From: Oscillospiraceae bacterium | GTDB lineage: Bacteria > Bacillota > Clostridia > Oscillospirales > Acutalibacteraceae | Assembly: GCA_031256825.1 (NCBI GenBank) | Contig: JAIRPV010000021.1 | Coordinates: 1-64,000, forward strand | Length of the DNA stretch: 64,000 nucleotides | Direction of reading: 5' to 3' | Shown here: positions 41,771 through 49,220 of the stretch, piece by piece | Numbering within the stretch: the first letter of the stretch is position 1 | Layout of the letters: each line of letters starts with the position of its first letter | The notes under the pieces: generated by a model | What the model was told of the DNA's origin: nothing | Databases searched by the model: none | What the model saw: only the letters and a program-made list of their open reading frames with translations | Translations under genes and position numbers: made by a program

Positions 41771-42847
41771 TTAAATTGCTTCGGCCATTCCTTTTGTAAT
41801 CCGGAATACCTTTGCCCCAGATTCCATCCCCAGCGGCGCGCAGCAGGTCAGAAACACCTGCCAGCCCTCGAGATATTGCAGCAGCGCGCGCTGACGCGCG
41901 GGATCCAGCTCGCTCATCACATCGTCGAGCAAAGCGATGGGCTGCTCGCCGATGGTTTCGCGCAATACTTCGGCCTCGGCCAGTTTCAGCGCCAGCGCCG
42001 CCGTGCGCTGCTGCCCCTGCGAACCAAAATCGCGCAGCGCCCTGTCGTCCAGCGTCAACAGCAGATCGTCGCGGTGCGGCCCCGCGTGGGTTGCCTGCAT
42101 GCGCAAATCCCGCGCGCGGCTGTTCCGCAGCGCCATCAGATATGTTTCTTCGCTGCAATTTTCTTTGATCCCTGCGGGCTTATAGATTGCGTCGAGGGTT
42201 TCGCGCCCGCCTGAAATACCCCGATAAAACTCCCTTGCCCTGGGAATGAGCAATTCCAGGTGCCGCTGCCGCGCGGCGGCAATTTGCGCGGCCTCGCGCG
42301 CGAGGCTTGTATCCCACACATCCAGCTGCGCTTCCAGCCCCTGCGCGTTTCCGCGCAGCAGCGCGTTGCGCTGGGCCAGGGTTTTTAGATATTTCGCCAG
42401 CCGCACGGCGTATGCGGGCATGCGCATGCTCAGCGCCACGTCAAGAAAGCGTCTGCGCTCCCCCGGCCCCGCCTGCACCAAAGCAAGGCTGCCCGGCGTG
42501 AACGCCACGGCGGGGAACACCCCCAACATGCGCCGCGGGGTTTCCTGCGCAAAGCCGTTGAGGCCCAGGCTGCGCCTGCGCGCTTTGATGTTCAGCTGCG
42601 CCGACTGCTCCCGCCCGTTCGATTCAAAAAAAATCTCTAACAGGGCTTCGTCTGCGCCTTCGCGCACCAATTCGCTATATTCCGCTCCCCGGAACGACCG
42701 ACAGCCGGTGAACAGCCAAATGCCTTCGAGCAAGCTTGTTTTGCCCTGTCCGTTGTCGCCAATCAAAATATTCAATTGCGCCGCCGGCTGCAATTGCGCC
42801 CGGCTAATGTTCCGGAAATCGCGCACCGTAAAGGACAAGATACGCAA
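41771..42847 (-). CDS. recF: DNA replication and repair protein RecF
   Basis: A 358-residue RecF: an SMC-like ATPase with Walker A GDNGQGKTS, signature region FGSQGQQRTAALALKLAE and Walker B PIALLDDVMSELD. It helps load RecA at gaps through RecOR. The start chosen is TTG with AAGGGG 9 bases before it, giving LRILSFTVRDFRNI, which aligns with family starts; an upstream frame start at 42874 lacks a ribosome site. yaaA and dnaN lie just upstream, the conserved dnaN-yaaA-recF block; gyrB is missing downstream. Confidence 0.95.
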   Translation of the reverse strand: MRILSFTVRDFRNISRAQLQPAAQLNILIGDNGQGKTSLLEGIWLFTGCRSFRGAEYSELVREGADEALLEIFFESNGREQSAQLNIKARRRSLGLNGFAQETPRRMLGVFPAVAFTPGSLALVQAGPGERRRFLDVALSMRMPAYAVRLAKYLKTLAQRNALLRGNAQGLEAQLDVWDTSLAREAAQIAAARQRHLELLIPRAREFYRGISGGRETLDAIYKPAGIKENCSEETYLMALRNSRARDLRMQATHAGPHRDDLLLTLDDRALRDFGSQGQQRTAALALKLAEAEVLRETIGEQPIALLDDVMSELDPARQRALLQYLEGWQVFLTCCAPLGMESGAKVFRITKGMAEAI

Positions 42848-42913
42848 CTCGTGTTCCCCTTTCTCGGCGCGCAAACTGAGACAGCCATAACAGCAACGAG
42901 AACCGCCGGGGCC

Positions 42914-43171
42914 TCATTGCCGTTCTTCTTCGTTGGTTACCTGATACTTTTCCCCGGAAAACGAGACCACGTCGCCCTGCCGCAGCTTTTTGCCGCGTTG
43001 CAGACACACGCTGCCGTTGAGCCGCACATGCCCTCCCTGAATTTCCATTTTTGCCTGCCCTCCGCTTTCCACCGCGTTTGCCAGCTTCAAAAACGCGTCA
43101 AGCGGAATGGTCTCGGTTTGAACCGGGATGGAAAGAATGGCCTTCCGAGCCAGTTTTACTTGCACTTTCAT
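42914..43171 (-). CDS. yaaA: S4-domain RNA-binding protein of the recF region
   Basis: An 85-residue S4-like protein typical of the gene between dnaN and recF in Firmicutes (RlbA/YaaA). Its S4 core is about residues 18-75, with IPLDAFLKLANAVESGGQAK and VRLNGSVCLQRGKKLRQGD. GGGGGAG gives the start at 43171. Its role is not established, perhaps ribosome or tRNA binding. Confidence 0.9.
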   Translation of the reverse strand: MKVQVKLARKAILSIPVQTETIPLDAFLKLANAVESGGQAKMEIQGGHVRLNGSVCLQRGKKLRQGDVVSFSGEKYQVTNEEERQ

Positions 43172-43209
43172 CTTCAGGCTCCCCCCTTGTGGCTCTCGCC
43201 GCGCGCCGC

Positions 43210-44328
43210 TCATTCGCTTTTGAGCCGCACCGGCAGCACCATGAACAAATACCGGTCGCCTTCCGGCGGCAGGATCACCACCGGCAACACCGCGCCGTTA
43301 AAGTGCAAACGCACTTGATCCGTATCGCACGCGCGCAGCGCGTCAAGCAAAAAGCGGTTGTTGAACCCCACCTCGAAGGCCTCGCCGGTAACGTCCGCGC
43401 CCACGCTGTCGCGCGCGGTTCCCACGCCTGTGGCGCAGGAAAACTCCAGCCGCCCTTCTTCCGGCAAAATATCGCAGCGGATGGGACTCTTTATTTTTTC
43501 GGTAATGATCAGCGAAATGCGCTCAATGGCGCCGATGAGCGCACGGGTATCCGCGGCGGTTTCCGTTTTAAACGCCGTTGGGATTGCCGCCTGATAGTTC
43601 ATAAACTCGCCGTCGAGCAAGCGCGACACCATGTGGTACTGCCCCACATCGAAGACAATATGCCGCCTGCCAACCGCCACCGAAACAGGCTCCGCGCTGT
43701 CTTCGTTGGCCATGCGCACCAATTCATTCAGCGCTTTGGGGGGAACAACAAACTGCATGCTTTCGCCTTCGTATTCAATGGCTTCTTTCCGCAGCGCCAG
43801 CCGAAACCCATCCACAGCCGCCAGACGCAGCTCGCCCGGGAGCAGCTCGAACTTCACGCCGTTATGGATGGGCTTGTTATTGGGGTTGGTGTCCACGGCA
43901 AAAATGGTTTGCCGGATCATCTCTTTGAGCGTGCCCTGCGGCACAGGCAACGGCTGCCCGCCCACAATCGAAGGCAATTCAGGGTATTCTTCCGCGCCCA
44001 TGCCATTGATGCGGTATCTTGATTCGCCGCAGGAAATACTGGCAAGGCAGCGGCTGTCGCATTCCAGCTCCACCAGTTCGCCGGGCAGTTTGCGCAAAAT
44101 TTCGCACAGCACTTTCGCGTTGAGCACAACCGCTCCCGCTTCGCGCACCTGCGCTTCTATCTGCGTCTGAATTCCCACTTCCAGGTCGTAGCCCGTCAGT
44201 TCCAGCCGGTCATCCAGCGCGTGAACCAGAATGCCTTCCAGCGCCGGGATCGTTGTTTTTGATGAAATGGCGCGCTGCACATTCTGGCACGCTTCCGCAA
44301 TGGCTTCCACCGAACAATTGAATTTCAT
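43210..44328 (-). CDS. dnaN: DNA polymerase III beta sliding clamp
   Basis: A 372-residue clamp with three tandem clamp folds, starting MKFNCSVEAIAEACQNVQRA and ending VLPVRLKSE, as in Firmicutes. It encircles DNA and tethers polymerase. AGAGGTG sets the start at 44328; a GTG three codons earlier is less likely. dnaA, normally just upstream in this phylum, is not there; recR is found instead after a 284-base gap. Confidence 0.98.
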   Translation of the reverse strand: MKFNCSVEAIAEACQNVQRAISSKTTIPALEGILVHALDDRLELTGYDLEVGIQTQIEAQVREAGAVVLNAKVLCEILRKLPGELVELECDSRCLASISCGESRYRINGMGAEEYPELPSIVGGQPLPVPQGTLKEMIRQTIFAVDTNPNNKPIHNGVKFELLPGELRLAAVDGFRLALRKEAIEYEGESMQFVVPPKALNELVRMANEDSAEPVSVAVGRRHIVFDVGQYHMVSRLLDGEFMNYQAAIPTAFKTETAADTRALIGAIERISLIITEKIKSPIRCDILPEEGRLEFSCATGVGTARDSVGADVTGEAFEVGFNNRFLLDALRACDTDQVRLHFNGAVLPVVILPPEGDRYLFMVLPVRLKSE

Positions 44329-44391
44329 AAGATGCACCTCTGTCTGTTAATCTGTCTCTCTATCTCTATTTATAGTAGTATCCGTAGGGCG

Positions 44392-44592
44392 TGTGAATAT
44401 CCGGCAAAACTGCCGCGATTGCCCGAATGGTTCGGCTGCGCGCCTGATTTTTAGGTTGAAAAGGACAAGGATAGATTTTGGTTACTCACAGCTGAAAATC
44501 GTTCGGGTGAAAAAAGGGAATGTTCCGCCTGTGGAAAAGAAAAAACATGGTGCAAAAAGAAAGAGTTTTTCACAGAGTTTTCCTTATTCACT
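44392..44592. promoter_or_regulatory. cluster of five DnaA-box-like 9-mers upstream of dnaN
   Basis: The dnaN-recR gap (284 bases, no gene) holds five near matches to TTATNCACA, each with one mismatch: 44392-44400 and 44530-44538 on the minus strand, and 44482-44490, 44566-44574, 44584-44592 on the plus strand. The gap is A/T-rich relative to its surroundings. dnaN's promoter must also lie here but I could not assign it firmly. No exact consensus box is present. Confidence 0.35.
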
Positions 44593-44612
44593 GGGAAAAG
44601 ACGGTGGAATTT

Positions 44613-45212
44613 CTATAATGCCCGGCGGCCTTCCAGCGCGCGGGCCAGGGTGACTTCATCGGCATATTCCAAATCAGCGCCAACAGGCACGCCATAGGCC
44701 AAACGGCTGACTTCGATCCCCAGGGGCTTGAGCAGACGCGAAAGGTAGATCGCCGTGGCTTCCCCTTCTACAGTGGGATTGGTCGCCATGATGGCTTCCC
44801 GCACTTCGCCGCTTTCCAGCCGCGCCAGGAGTTCTTTGATGGTCAGCGCCTCCGGCCCCACGCCGTTCAGCGGCGAGATGACCCCGTGCAGCACGTGGTA
44901 AAGCCCCCGATATTCGTGCGTGCGCTCAATGGCCATTACGTCGCGCGGATCTTCCACAACGCAAATGGTGGTAACGTCGCGGCTTGCCCCGCGGCAGACA
45001 GAGCACAGTTCCTGGTCGGTCAAATCGCAGCACACCGCGCAGCGCCGCACCAGCCGCCGGGCTTCCAGAATAGCGGAAGCGAAGCTTTCCGCCTGCGCCT
45101 GCGGCATATGGAGGGTATAATAGGCCAGCCGCTGGGCAGTTTTGCGGCCAATGCCCGGCAGCTGCCCGAACTGCTCTGCGAGCCGCGCCAGCGGCGCGAT
45201 TTGCTGCCCCAT
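44613..45212 (-). CDS. recR: recombination protein RecR
   Basis: A 199-residue RecR: helix-hairpin-helix with LPGIGRKTAQRLA, a Cys4 zinc finger (CAVCCDLTDQELCSVC region), Toprim domain with ICVVEDPRDVMAIE and a C-terminal Walker B-like motif. It acts in RecFOR gap repair and is coupled to ybaB: the start ATG shares a base with the ybaB stop (TGATG). The dnaX-ybaB-recR order is the classic bacterial arrangement. Confidence 0.98.
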   Translation of the reverse strand: MGQQIAPLARLAEQFGQLPGIGRKTAQRLAYYTLHMPQAQAESFASAILEARRLVRRCAVCCDLTDQELCSVCRGASRDVTTICVVEDPRDVMAIERTHEYRGLYHVLHGVISPLNGVGPEALTIKELLARLESGEVREAIMATNPTVEGEATAIYLSRLLKPLGIEVSRLAYGVPVGADLEYADEVTLARALEGRRAL

Positions 45213-45568
45213 CAGAACAAGCCCGGCAGGTTGCCGGGCATCATGCCCGCCATGCCGCCCTGCGCCCGTTCCATTGCCCCGCTCATCGCTTCCCCGGCCT
45301 TTAGAAGCGCTTCGTTCACCGCCGCGAGCACGAGATCTTCGAGCAGTTCCGCATCCTGCGGATCAATGACTTCCGGGCTGATTTTTATTGCGGTCAGTTC
45401 TTGCCTGCCATTGCATTCGGCCTGCACGGCACCGCCGCCAACGCTTGCGCTGAAGGTGGATTCCTCCACCTCCCGCTGCGCCCGTTCCATATCTTCCTGC
45501 ACTTTTTGCAATTGTTTCATCATGGCGGCCTGTCCGCCGCGGTATTCGTCGGGGAGCCTTGCTTTCAT
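45212..45568 (-). CDS. ybaB: YbaB/EbfC nucleoid-associated protein
   Basis: A 118-residue YbaB/EbfC-type dimeric DNA-binding protein, basic helical start (MMKQLQKVQEDMERAQREVE) and beta core (FSASVGGGAVQAECNGRQEL). It is Met/Gly-rich at the C-terminus (GGMAGMMPGN). Its stop overlaps recR's start, and it lies 22 bases after dnaX, so the three are one operon. Confidence 0.95.
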   Translation of the reverse strand: MKARLPDEYRGGQAAMMKQLQKVQEDMERAQREVEESTFSASVGGGAVQAECNGRQELTAIKISPEVIDPQDAELLEDLVLAAVNEALLKAGEAMSGAMERAQGGMAGMMPGNLPGLF

Positions 45569-45590
45569 GTGGTGATCCGCCTTTCTTGCG

Positions 45591-47183
45591 CTATATCAGG
45601 TTTTGATAATTTTCCTGTAGTTTTGCCAGCGGGTCGGCGGCAGCCGAAGTTGCCGCTTCTTCTTGCGGCTTAAAAATTCCCAACCGCACGTTCCGGTCGG
45701 TCAGCTGATAAATAACTTCTTTTAAAGCGTTGGCGTGGGCGCTTTGTTTGATGAACGCCGGGAAGGCGGGGTTGTCGCTTTTGATGAGAATAAAGTCGCC
45801 CCGGGCAACCGCCGAGCTGCCAGCCAAAATACCGGCCAAGGCCCTGTTTGAGCCTTGCAGCCGCTGCAACACTTCGCCCCACTCGGCGAACAGCCGGGAT
45901 GAAAGGGGAGATGGAGCCGTGGCATTCCCTGCTTCTTGTATAGCGGCGCTTTCTGTTTCTTGCTTCCCATCCTGCACAATGGTATTTCCTGTCTCCTGCT
46001 TCCTGATCCCTGCCTCCTGAGCAACGGCGCTTCCTGTCTCCTGCCTCCTGATCCCCGCCTCCTGAGCAACAGAGCTTCCTGTCTCCTGCCTCCTGATCCC
46101 TGCCTCCTGTGTGCACAGGCGTATCAGCCCTAGTTCCATTTCCATACGCCGATCGGCACTGCGCCGCAGCTGCCCGGCGGTGGTTTCGAGCAATTCCATC
46201 CAGCGCAGTAATTGCATGGTAGAGAATTTTTCCGCCTGCGCCTGATAAAGTTGAAAATCTTCGTCGGTGACAACCAAAAACTCTTTTGGCGCTTTTACCG
46301 TGCGCATAATTAATAGATTGCGCAGGTGCCCGAGCAGTTCTTCGCACAGGCGTTCCATATCGCATGCATCCTGATAGAGCTTTTGGATCAGTTCCAGACA
46401 TGCCGCGATATGGCCTGACAAGGCGGCGTCTGTCAATTCAAACAAATAATGCCGATCGGCCATGCCGATGCAGCGGGCAACAGATTCGGCGGTCATCGCT
46501 TCGCCTTCTACGCGGCAGCGATCCAGCAGCGAAAGCGCGTCGCGCATTGCGCCGTCGGCCACGCGCGCCAGCAGCATTGCCGCCGCGGGTTCCAGAACAA
46601 AGCTTTCTTTTTCGGCAACATAGAGCAGCCGGTTCGCGATGTCTTCCATGGAAATCCGGTGAAAATCAAAGCGCTGGCAGCGCGACAGCACCGTTGCGGG
46701 CAGTTTATGTACTTCTGTTGTGGCCAAGATAAAAATGACATAGGACGGCGGTTCTTCCAGCGTTTTTAATAAGGCGTTGAACGCGCCGGCGGAAAGCATG
46801 TGCACCTCGTCAATGATATAAACCCGGAACGCGCCGCGCGAAGGGGTGAAATTTGTTTCTTCCCGCAGATCGCGGATATTGTCTACGCCGTTGTTGCTTG
46901 CCGCGTCAATTTCGATGACATCCAGCACGTTTCCGCTGTCGATATCCCGGCAAAGTTCGCATTCGTTGCAAGGTTCGCCTTCAACGGGATGCAGGCAATT
47001 CACCGCTTTGGCAAGGATGCGCGCGCACGAGGTTTTGCCTGTGCCCCTTGGCCCTGTGAAAAGATAGGCGTGCGCCAGCCGGCCCGTGGCCAGCGCCCGG
47101 CGCAGGGTTGAGGTGACATGCTCCTGCCCGATCACATCTGAAAAAGTTGGCGAGCGCCATTTGCGGTAAAGAACCTGGTACAT
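45591..47183 (-). CDS. dnaX: DNA polymerase III tau/gamma subunit carrying a repeat insertion
   Basis: A 530-residue DnaX: AAA+ clamp-loader domain with GPRGTGKT (residues 44-51), zinc cluster Cys63, Cys72, Cys75, Cys78, DEVHML and the sensor SRCQ, then domain III. A linker at about residues 358-420 contains three 15-residue units of the type QEAGIRRQETGSSVA and a degenerate fourth; these are encoded by the AGGAGGCAGG dispersed repeat read in frame. A C-terminal domain follows. The insertion sits between conserved domains, which may explain tolerance. The ATG is 18 bases after the end of repeat patch C. Confidence 0.97.
   Translation of the reverse strand: MYQVLYRKWRSPTFSDVIGQEHVTSTLRRALATGRLAHAYLFTGPRGTGKTSCARILAKAVNCLHPVEGEPCNECELCRDIDSGNVLDVIEIDAASNNGVDNIRDLREETNFTPSRGAFRVYIIDEVHMLSAGAFNALLKTLEEPPSYVIFILATTEVHKLPATVLSRCQRFDFHRISMEDIANRLLYVAEKESFVLEPAAAMLLARVADGAMRDALSLLDRCRVEGEAMTAESVARCIGMADRHYLFELTDAALSGHIAACLELIQKLYQDACDMERLCEELLGHLRNLLIMRTVKAPKEFLVVTDEDFQLYQAQAEKFSTMQLLRWMELLETTAGQLRRSADRRMEMELGLIRLCTQEAGIRRQETGSSVAQEAGIRRQETGSAVAQEAGIRKQETGNTIVQDGKQETESAAIQEAGNATAPSPLSSRLFAEWGEVLQRLQGSNRALAGILAGSSAVARGDFILIKSDNPAFPAFIKQSAHANALKEVIYQLTDRNVRLGIFKPQEEAATSAAADPLAKLQENYQNLI
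45986..46110 (-). repeat. 45-base tandem repeat inside dnaX (dispersed family, patch B)
   Basis: Just under three copies of a 45-base unit lie head to tail, each holding CAGGAGGCAGG-type motifs on the minus strand and keeping the dnaX frame (15 codons). Differences between units are few. Confidence 0.9.
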
Positions 47184-47201
47184 AAAACCCCCTTGAGATT
47201 T

Positions 47202-47263
47202 CAGGAGACAGGAGGCAGGATGGTGCGTTACTCCTGTCTCCTGCCTCCTGATCCCTGCCTGCT
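47202..47263. repeat. AGGAGGCAGG repeat patch C, inverted pair between SRP RNA and dnaX
   Basis: CAGGAGACAGGAGGCAGGA near 47202 faces TCCTGTCTCCTGCCTCCTG near 47232, so the patch can fold into a hairpin of nearly 20 pairs. It sits exactly between the SRP RNA 3' end and the dnaX start and could influence read-through into dnaX. Confidence 0.85.
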
Positions 47264-47405
47264 GTTTTGGATTGGGTCACACGGCGCACAGGCGGGCTGT
47301 GGCGCGCGCAGCAATCCGCTGAATGCTGCTCGGTTCCCCGCCTGACATGGTTCACGGCACCGCGCCGCACAGGACCTGCGCGCCGCATGGCCGAACCCAA
47401 AACAG
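47264..47405 (-). ncRNA. ffs: signal recognition particle RNA (small bacterial type)
   Basis: On the minus strand the diagnostic SRP domain is present: TCAGG on one side, a GGAA tetraloop closed by CGG and CCG, and AGCAGC on the other (about 47325-47345). Flanking arms pair over the whole length, ending with GTTTTGG (47403-47397) against CCAAAAC (47270-47264). At about 140 bases it lacks a full Alu domain. The place upstream of dnaX is conserved in Firmicutes. It binds Ffh for membrane-protein targeting. Confidence 0.9.
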
Positions 47406-47417
47406 GTGCTTCATCTT

Positions 47418-47446
47418 ATTATAACGGATTTCAACGAAAAAATCAA
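47418..47446 (-). promoter_or_regulatory. promoter of the SRP RNA and probably dnaX
   Basis: On the minus strand TTGATT (47446-47441), 17-base spacer, TATAAT (47423-47418). Start is predicted near 47411, a few bases before the SRP RNA. Confidence 0.8.
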
Positions 47447-47507
47447 TATCAAAAGGAAAAAAATTTGTTTCAAAAAATATGTTCAAACAAGTTGGAGTTA
47501 TCAAGGG

Positions 47508-47539
47508 AAAACCGCTCTCTTTCCATTGGAGAACGGTTT
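47508..47539 (-). terminator. terminator after yqfD
   Basis: On the minus strand AAACCGTTCTC pairs with GAGAGCGGTTT with a wobble pair, followed by T residues. It separates yqfD from the SRP RNA promoter. Confidence 0.55.
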
Positions 47540-47570
47540 GTTTTGATGCGGGGGCTTTTTGTAGAGCCGC

Positions 47571-48740
47571 TTACTTCAGCAGCCTGGCTTCCCCAATGTT
47601 TTCGAACGCGCTGCCTGTCATGCTGACGGCGCATTCATCCTGCGTCAGATCCACGCGCACTTCCTGGCGCAGAACCTGTGCGGCGCGCAGCGTGCGCCAG
47701 GCCTCGTCAAAAAAACGCGCGGCGGCGGTCAGGCGCAGCTGAGAATCGCTGCGCTGCCGCATTTTTGGCTCATAAACGACAAAACTTGTTTGTTCCAGCG
47801 CCAGGGGCATGCTTTTTGCGCGGGCGCCGGGCCGCCAGGTAAATTTTGTTGTCCAAACAGCGCCGTCGGTTTGCTTTGACCAGCGCCCCAACGGTACGCG
47901 CAAGTTCAGAAGATACAGCGTATAATGTGTTTTCAAAAAACTCACCCGCCCCATTTTTTCGGCGCGGGGCGCGGCGGACTCGCAGACAATGCCCGTGCGC
48001 GCCACCGCGTAAGCCACGGCGTGCACATAACGCGTGCTCGCGTCGGCGTTGGACACCTCGCCGCCAGCCAGCAGCGCGCCCTCCAAAACGGCTTCGCCCA
48101 CGCCGGCGTGCGTTTTTCCGCTATAAATTTCCAAAATGCGCAGCTGCCCGGCCTTGCGCGCAACAATATCCTGCGGCCGATTGTCTGGCAAAGCGTTATC
48201 CGGCAGTTCTTCGCGCACCTCGATAACGGCGCTGCTGCCCCGCAGGTTGAGCGATATCCAGCTCAGGCCCGGCAGCTGCCGCAGCACAGAGGCGTTGATT
48301 GTTTTTGAGTTAAGCAATTTGCGCCGCGCGCCCAGCCGCACGCCCTGCTGCTCCATGGCGGCCAGAATCCGGACGGTTTCGACTTGCCGATTGCCCGTCA
48401 CCTCGATGGTCCAGATCCGCCCGGACAAAAACGAAAGCACGGCGACGCAAACCGCCAGCCCCGCAAGCATTCCCGCCCGGCGGCGATAGTCGCGCAATAA
48501 AAACGGCAGACCAACCTTCCGCTGCGCTGTGAGCTGAATTCCCGCAGGGTCGGCGCAAGTTTGCATCAGCGCGTACCCATGCCGATCGGTTCGCCCTGTC
48601 ATGGCCCCCTTTTTCCAGCCCACATCCCAGATGACAACGCCCGCCTGATTGCACAAATTCAAAAAACGCTCCGGGAAACCATCCGAAGCAGTAAAGCAGA
48701 TATATCCCCGCAAAAAGCGGATAAGGCGGATGATGAACAT
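47571..48740 (-). CDS. yqfD: sporulation protein YqfD
   Basis: A 389-residue YqfD: N-terminal small domain, a membrane helix (about 92-112) and a C-terminal extracytoplasmic part. The family is needed for normal endospore formation in the mother cell of Bacillus, and marks this genome as of spore-forming descent. GGGGGAG precedes the ATG. yqfC lies 28 bases upstream, the usual yqfC-yqfD pair. phoH, which often follows, is absent. Confidence 0.93.
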   Translation of the reverse strand: MFIIRLIRFLRGYICFTASDGFPERFLNLCNQAGVVIWDVGWKKGAMTGRTDRHGYALMQTCADPAGIQLTAQRKVGLPFLLRDYRRRAGMLAGLAVCVAVLSFLSGRIWTIEVTGNRQVETVRILAAMEQQGVRLGARRKLLNSKTINASVLRQLPGLSWISLNLRGSSAVIEVREELPDNALPDNRPQDIVARKAGQLRILEIYSGKTHAGVGEAVLEGALLAGGEVSNADASTRYVHAVAYAVARTGIVCESAAPRAEKMGRVSFLKTHYTLYLLNLRVPLGRWSKQTDGAVWTTKFTWRPGARAKSMPLALEQTSFVVYEPKMRQRSDSQLRLTAAARFFDEAWRTLRAAQVLRQEVRVDLTQDECAVSMTGSAFENIGEARLLK

Positions 48741-48768
48741 AGCTCCCCCCGGTCAACGCGATGCGCGA

Positions 48769-49077
48769 TTAGGCTGTAAAGTGCACTTCCGCAATGGTAC
48801 CCGTCAAGATGAGCTGCTCCGTTTGGTAAGAACGGATGCTGAGGCCAGCCCCTTTGAATGTGACCACAACGGCTTGCAGATTCAGTTGAATCTGCGTTTC
48901 GCTGTAGCTGAGCACGCCTTTTACGCCGTCAACCACGGCCTGCCGGTTTTGCACCAGTTCCACATGATAAAACCCCGGCAGCAGCTGCCCCGGCACATCC
49001 ATCCCTTCGCTGGCTTCTCTTATCCGCTCGCCAATTGCTTTGCGCGGTTTGCGCCGCGGCCTGCGCTCGTCTTCCAC
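48769..49077 (-). CDS. yqfC: YabP/YqfC family sporulation protein
   Basis: A 102-residue (from this start) YabP/YqfC family protein with a basic N-terminal helix and a beta-rich core (LPGFYHVELVQNRQAVVDG). The GTG at 49077 has an AGGGG site 8 bases before it; the GTG three codons upstream is possible but overlaps its own ribosome site. It is the first gene of the yqfC-yqfD operon and divergent from ylbJ. Confidence 0.88.
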   Translation of the reverse strand: MEDERRPRRKPRKAIGERIREASEGMDVPGQLLPGFYHVELVQNRQAVVDGVKGVLSYSETQIQLNLQAVVVTFKGAGLSIRSYQTEQLILTGTIAEVHFTA

Positions 49078-49117
49078 TCGGACCACCCCTGTGACACTCT
49101 ATGCCGCCGCGCGTAAA

Positions 49118-49147
49118 ATCATGACAAAGGCGATCGGCGCATATATA
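49118..49147 (+). promoter_or_regulatory. possible sigma-E type promoter of ylbJ
   Basis: ATCATG (49118-49123), 16-base spacer, CATATATA (49140-49147), resembling the mother-cell sigma-E pattern ATCATA-CATACAAT. No good sigma-A boxes are seen. The match is partial. Confidence 0.4.
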
Positions 49148-49220
49148 CTCTTGGAACTCAAACATCGCGATTGCAAAAACGGTAATTCCCGGGGAATCTG
49201 CGGACAGGAGCCAAAAGAAT

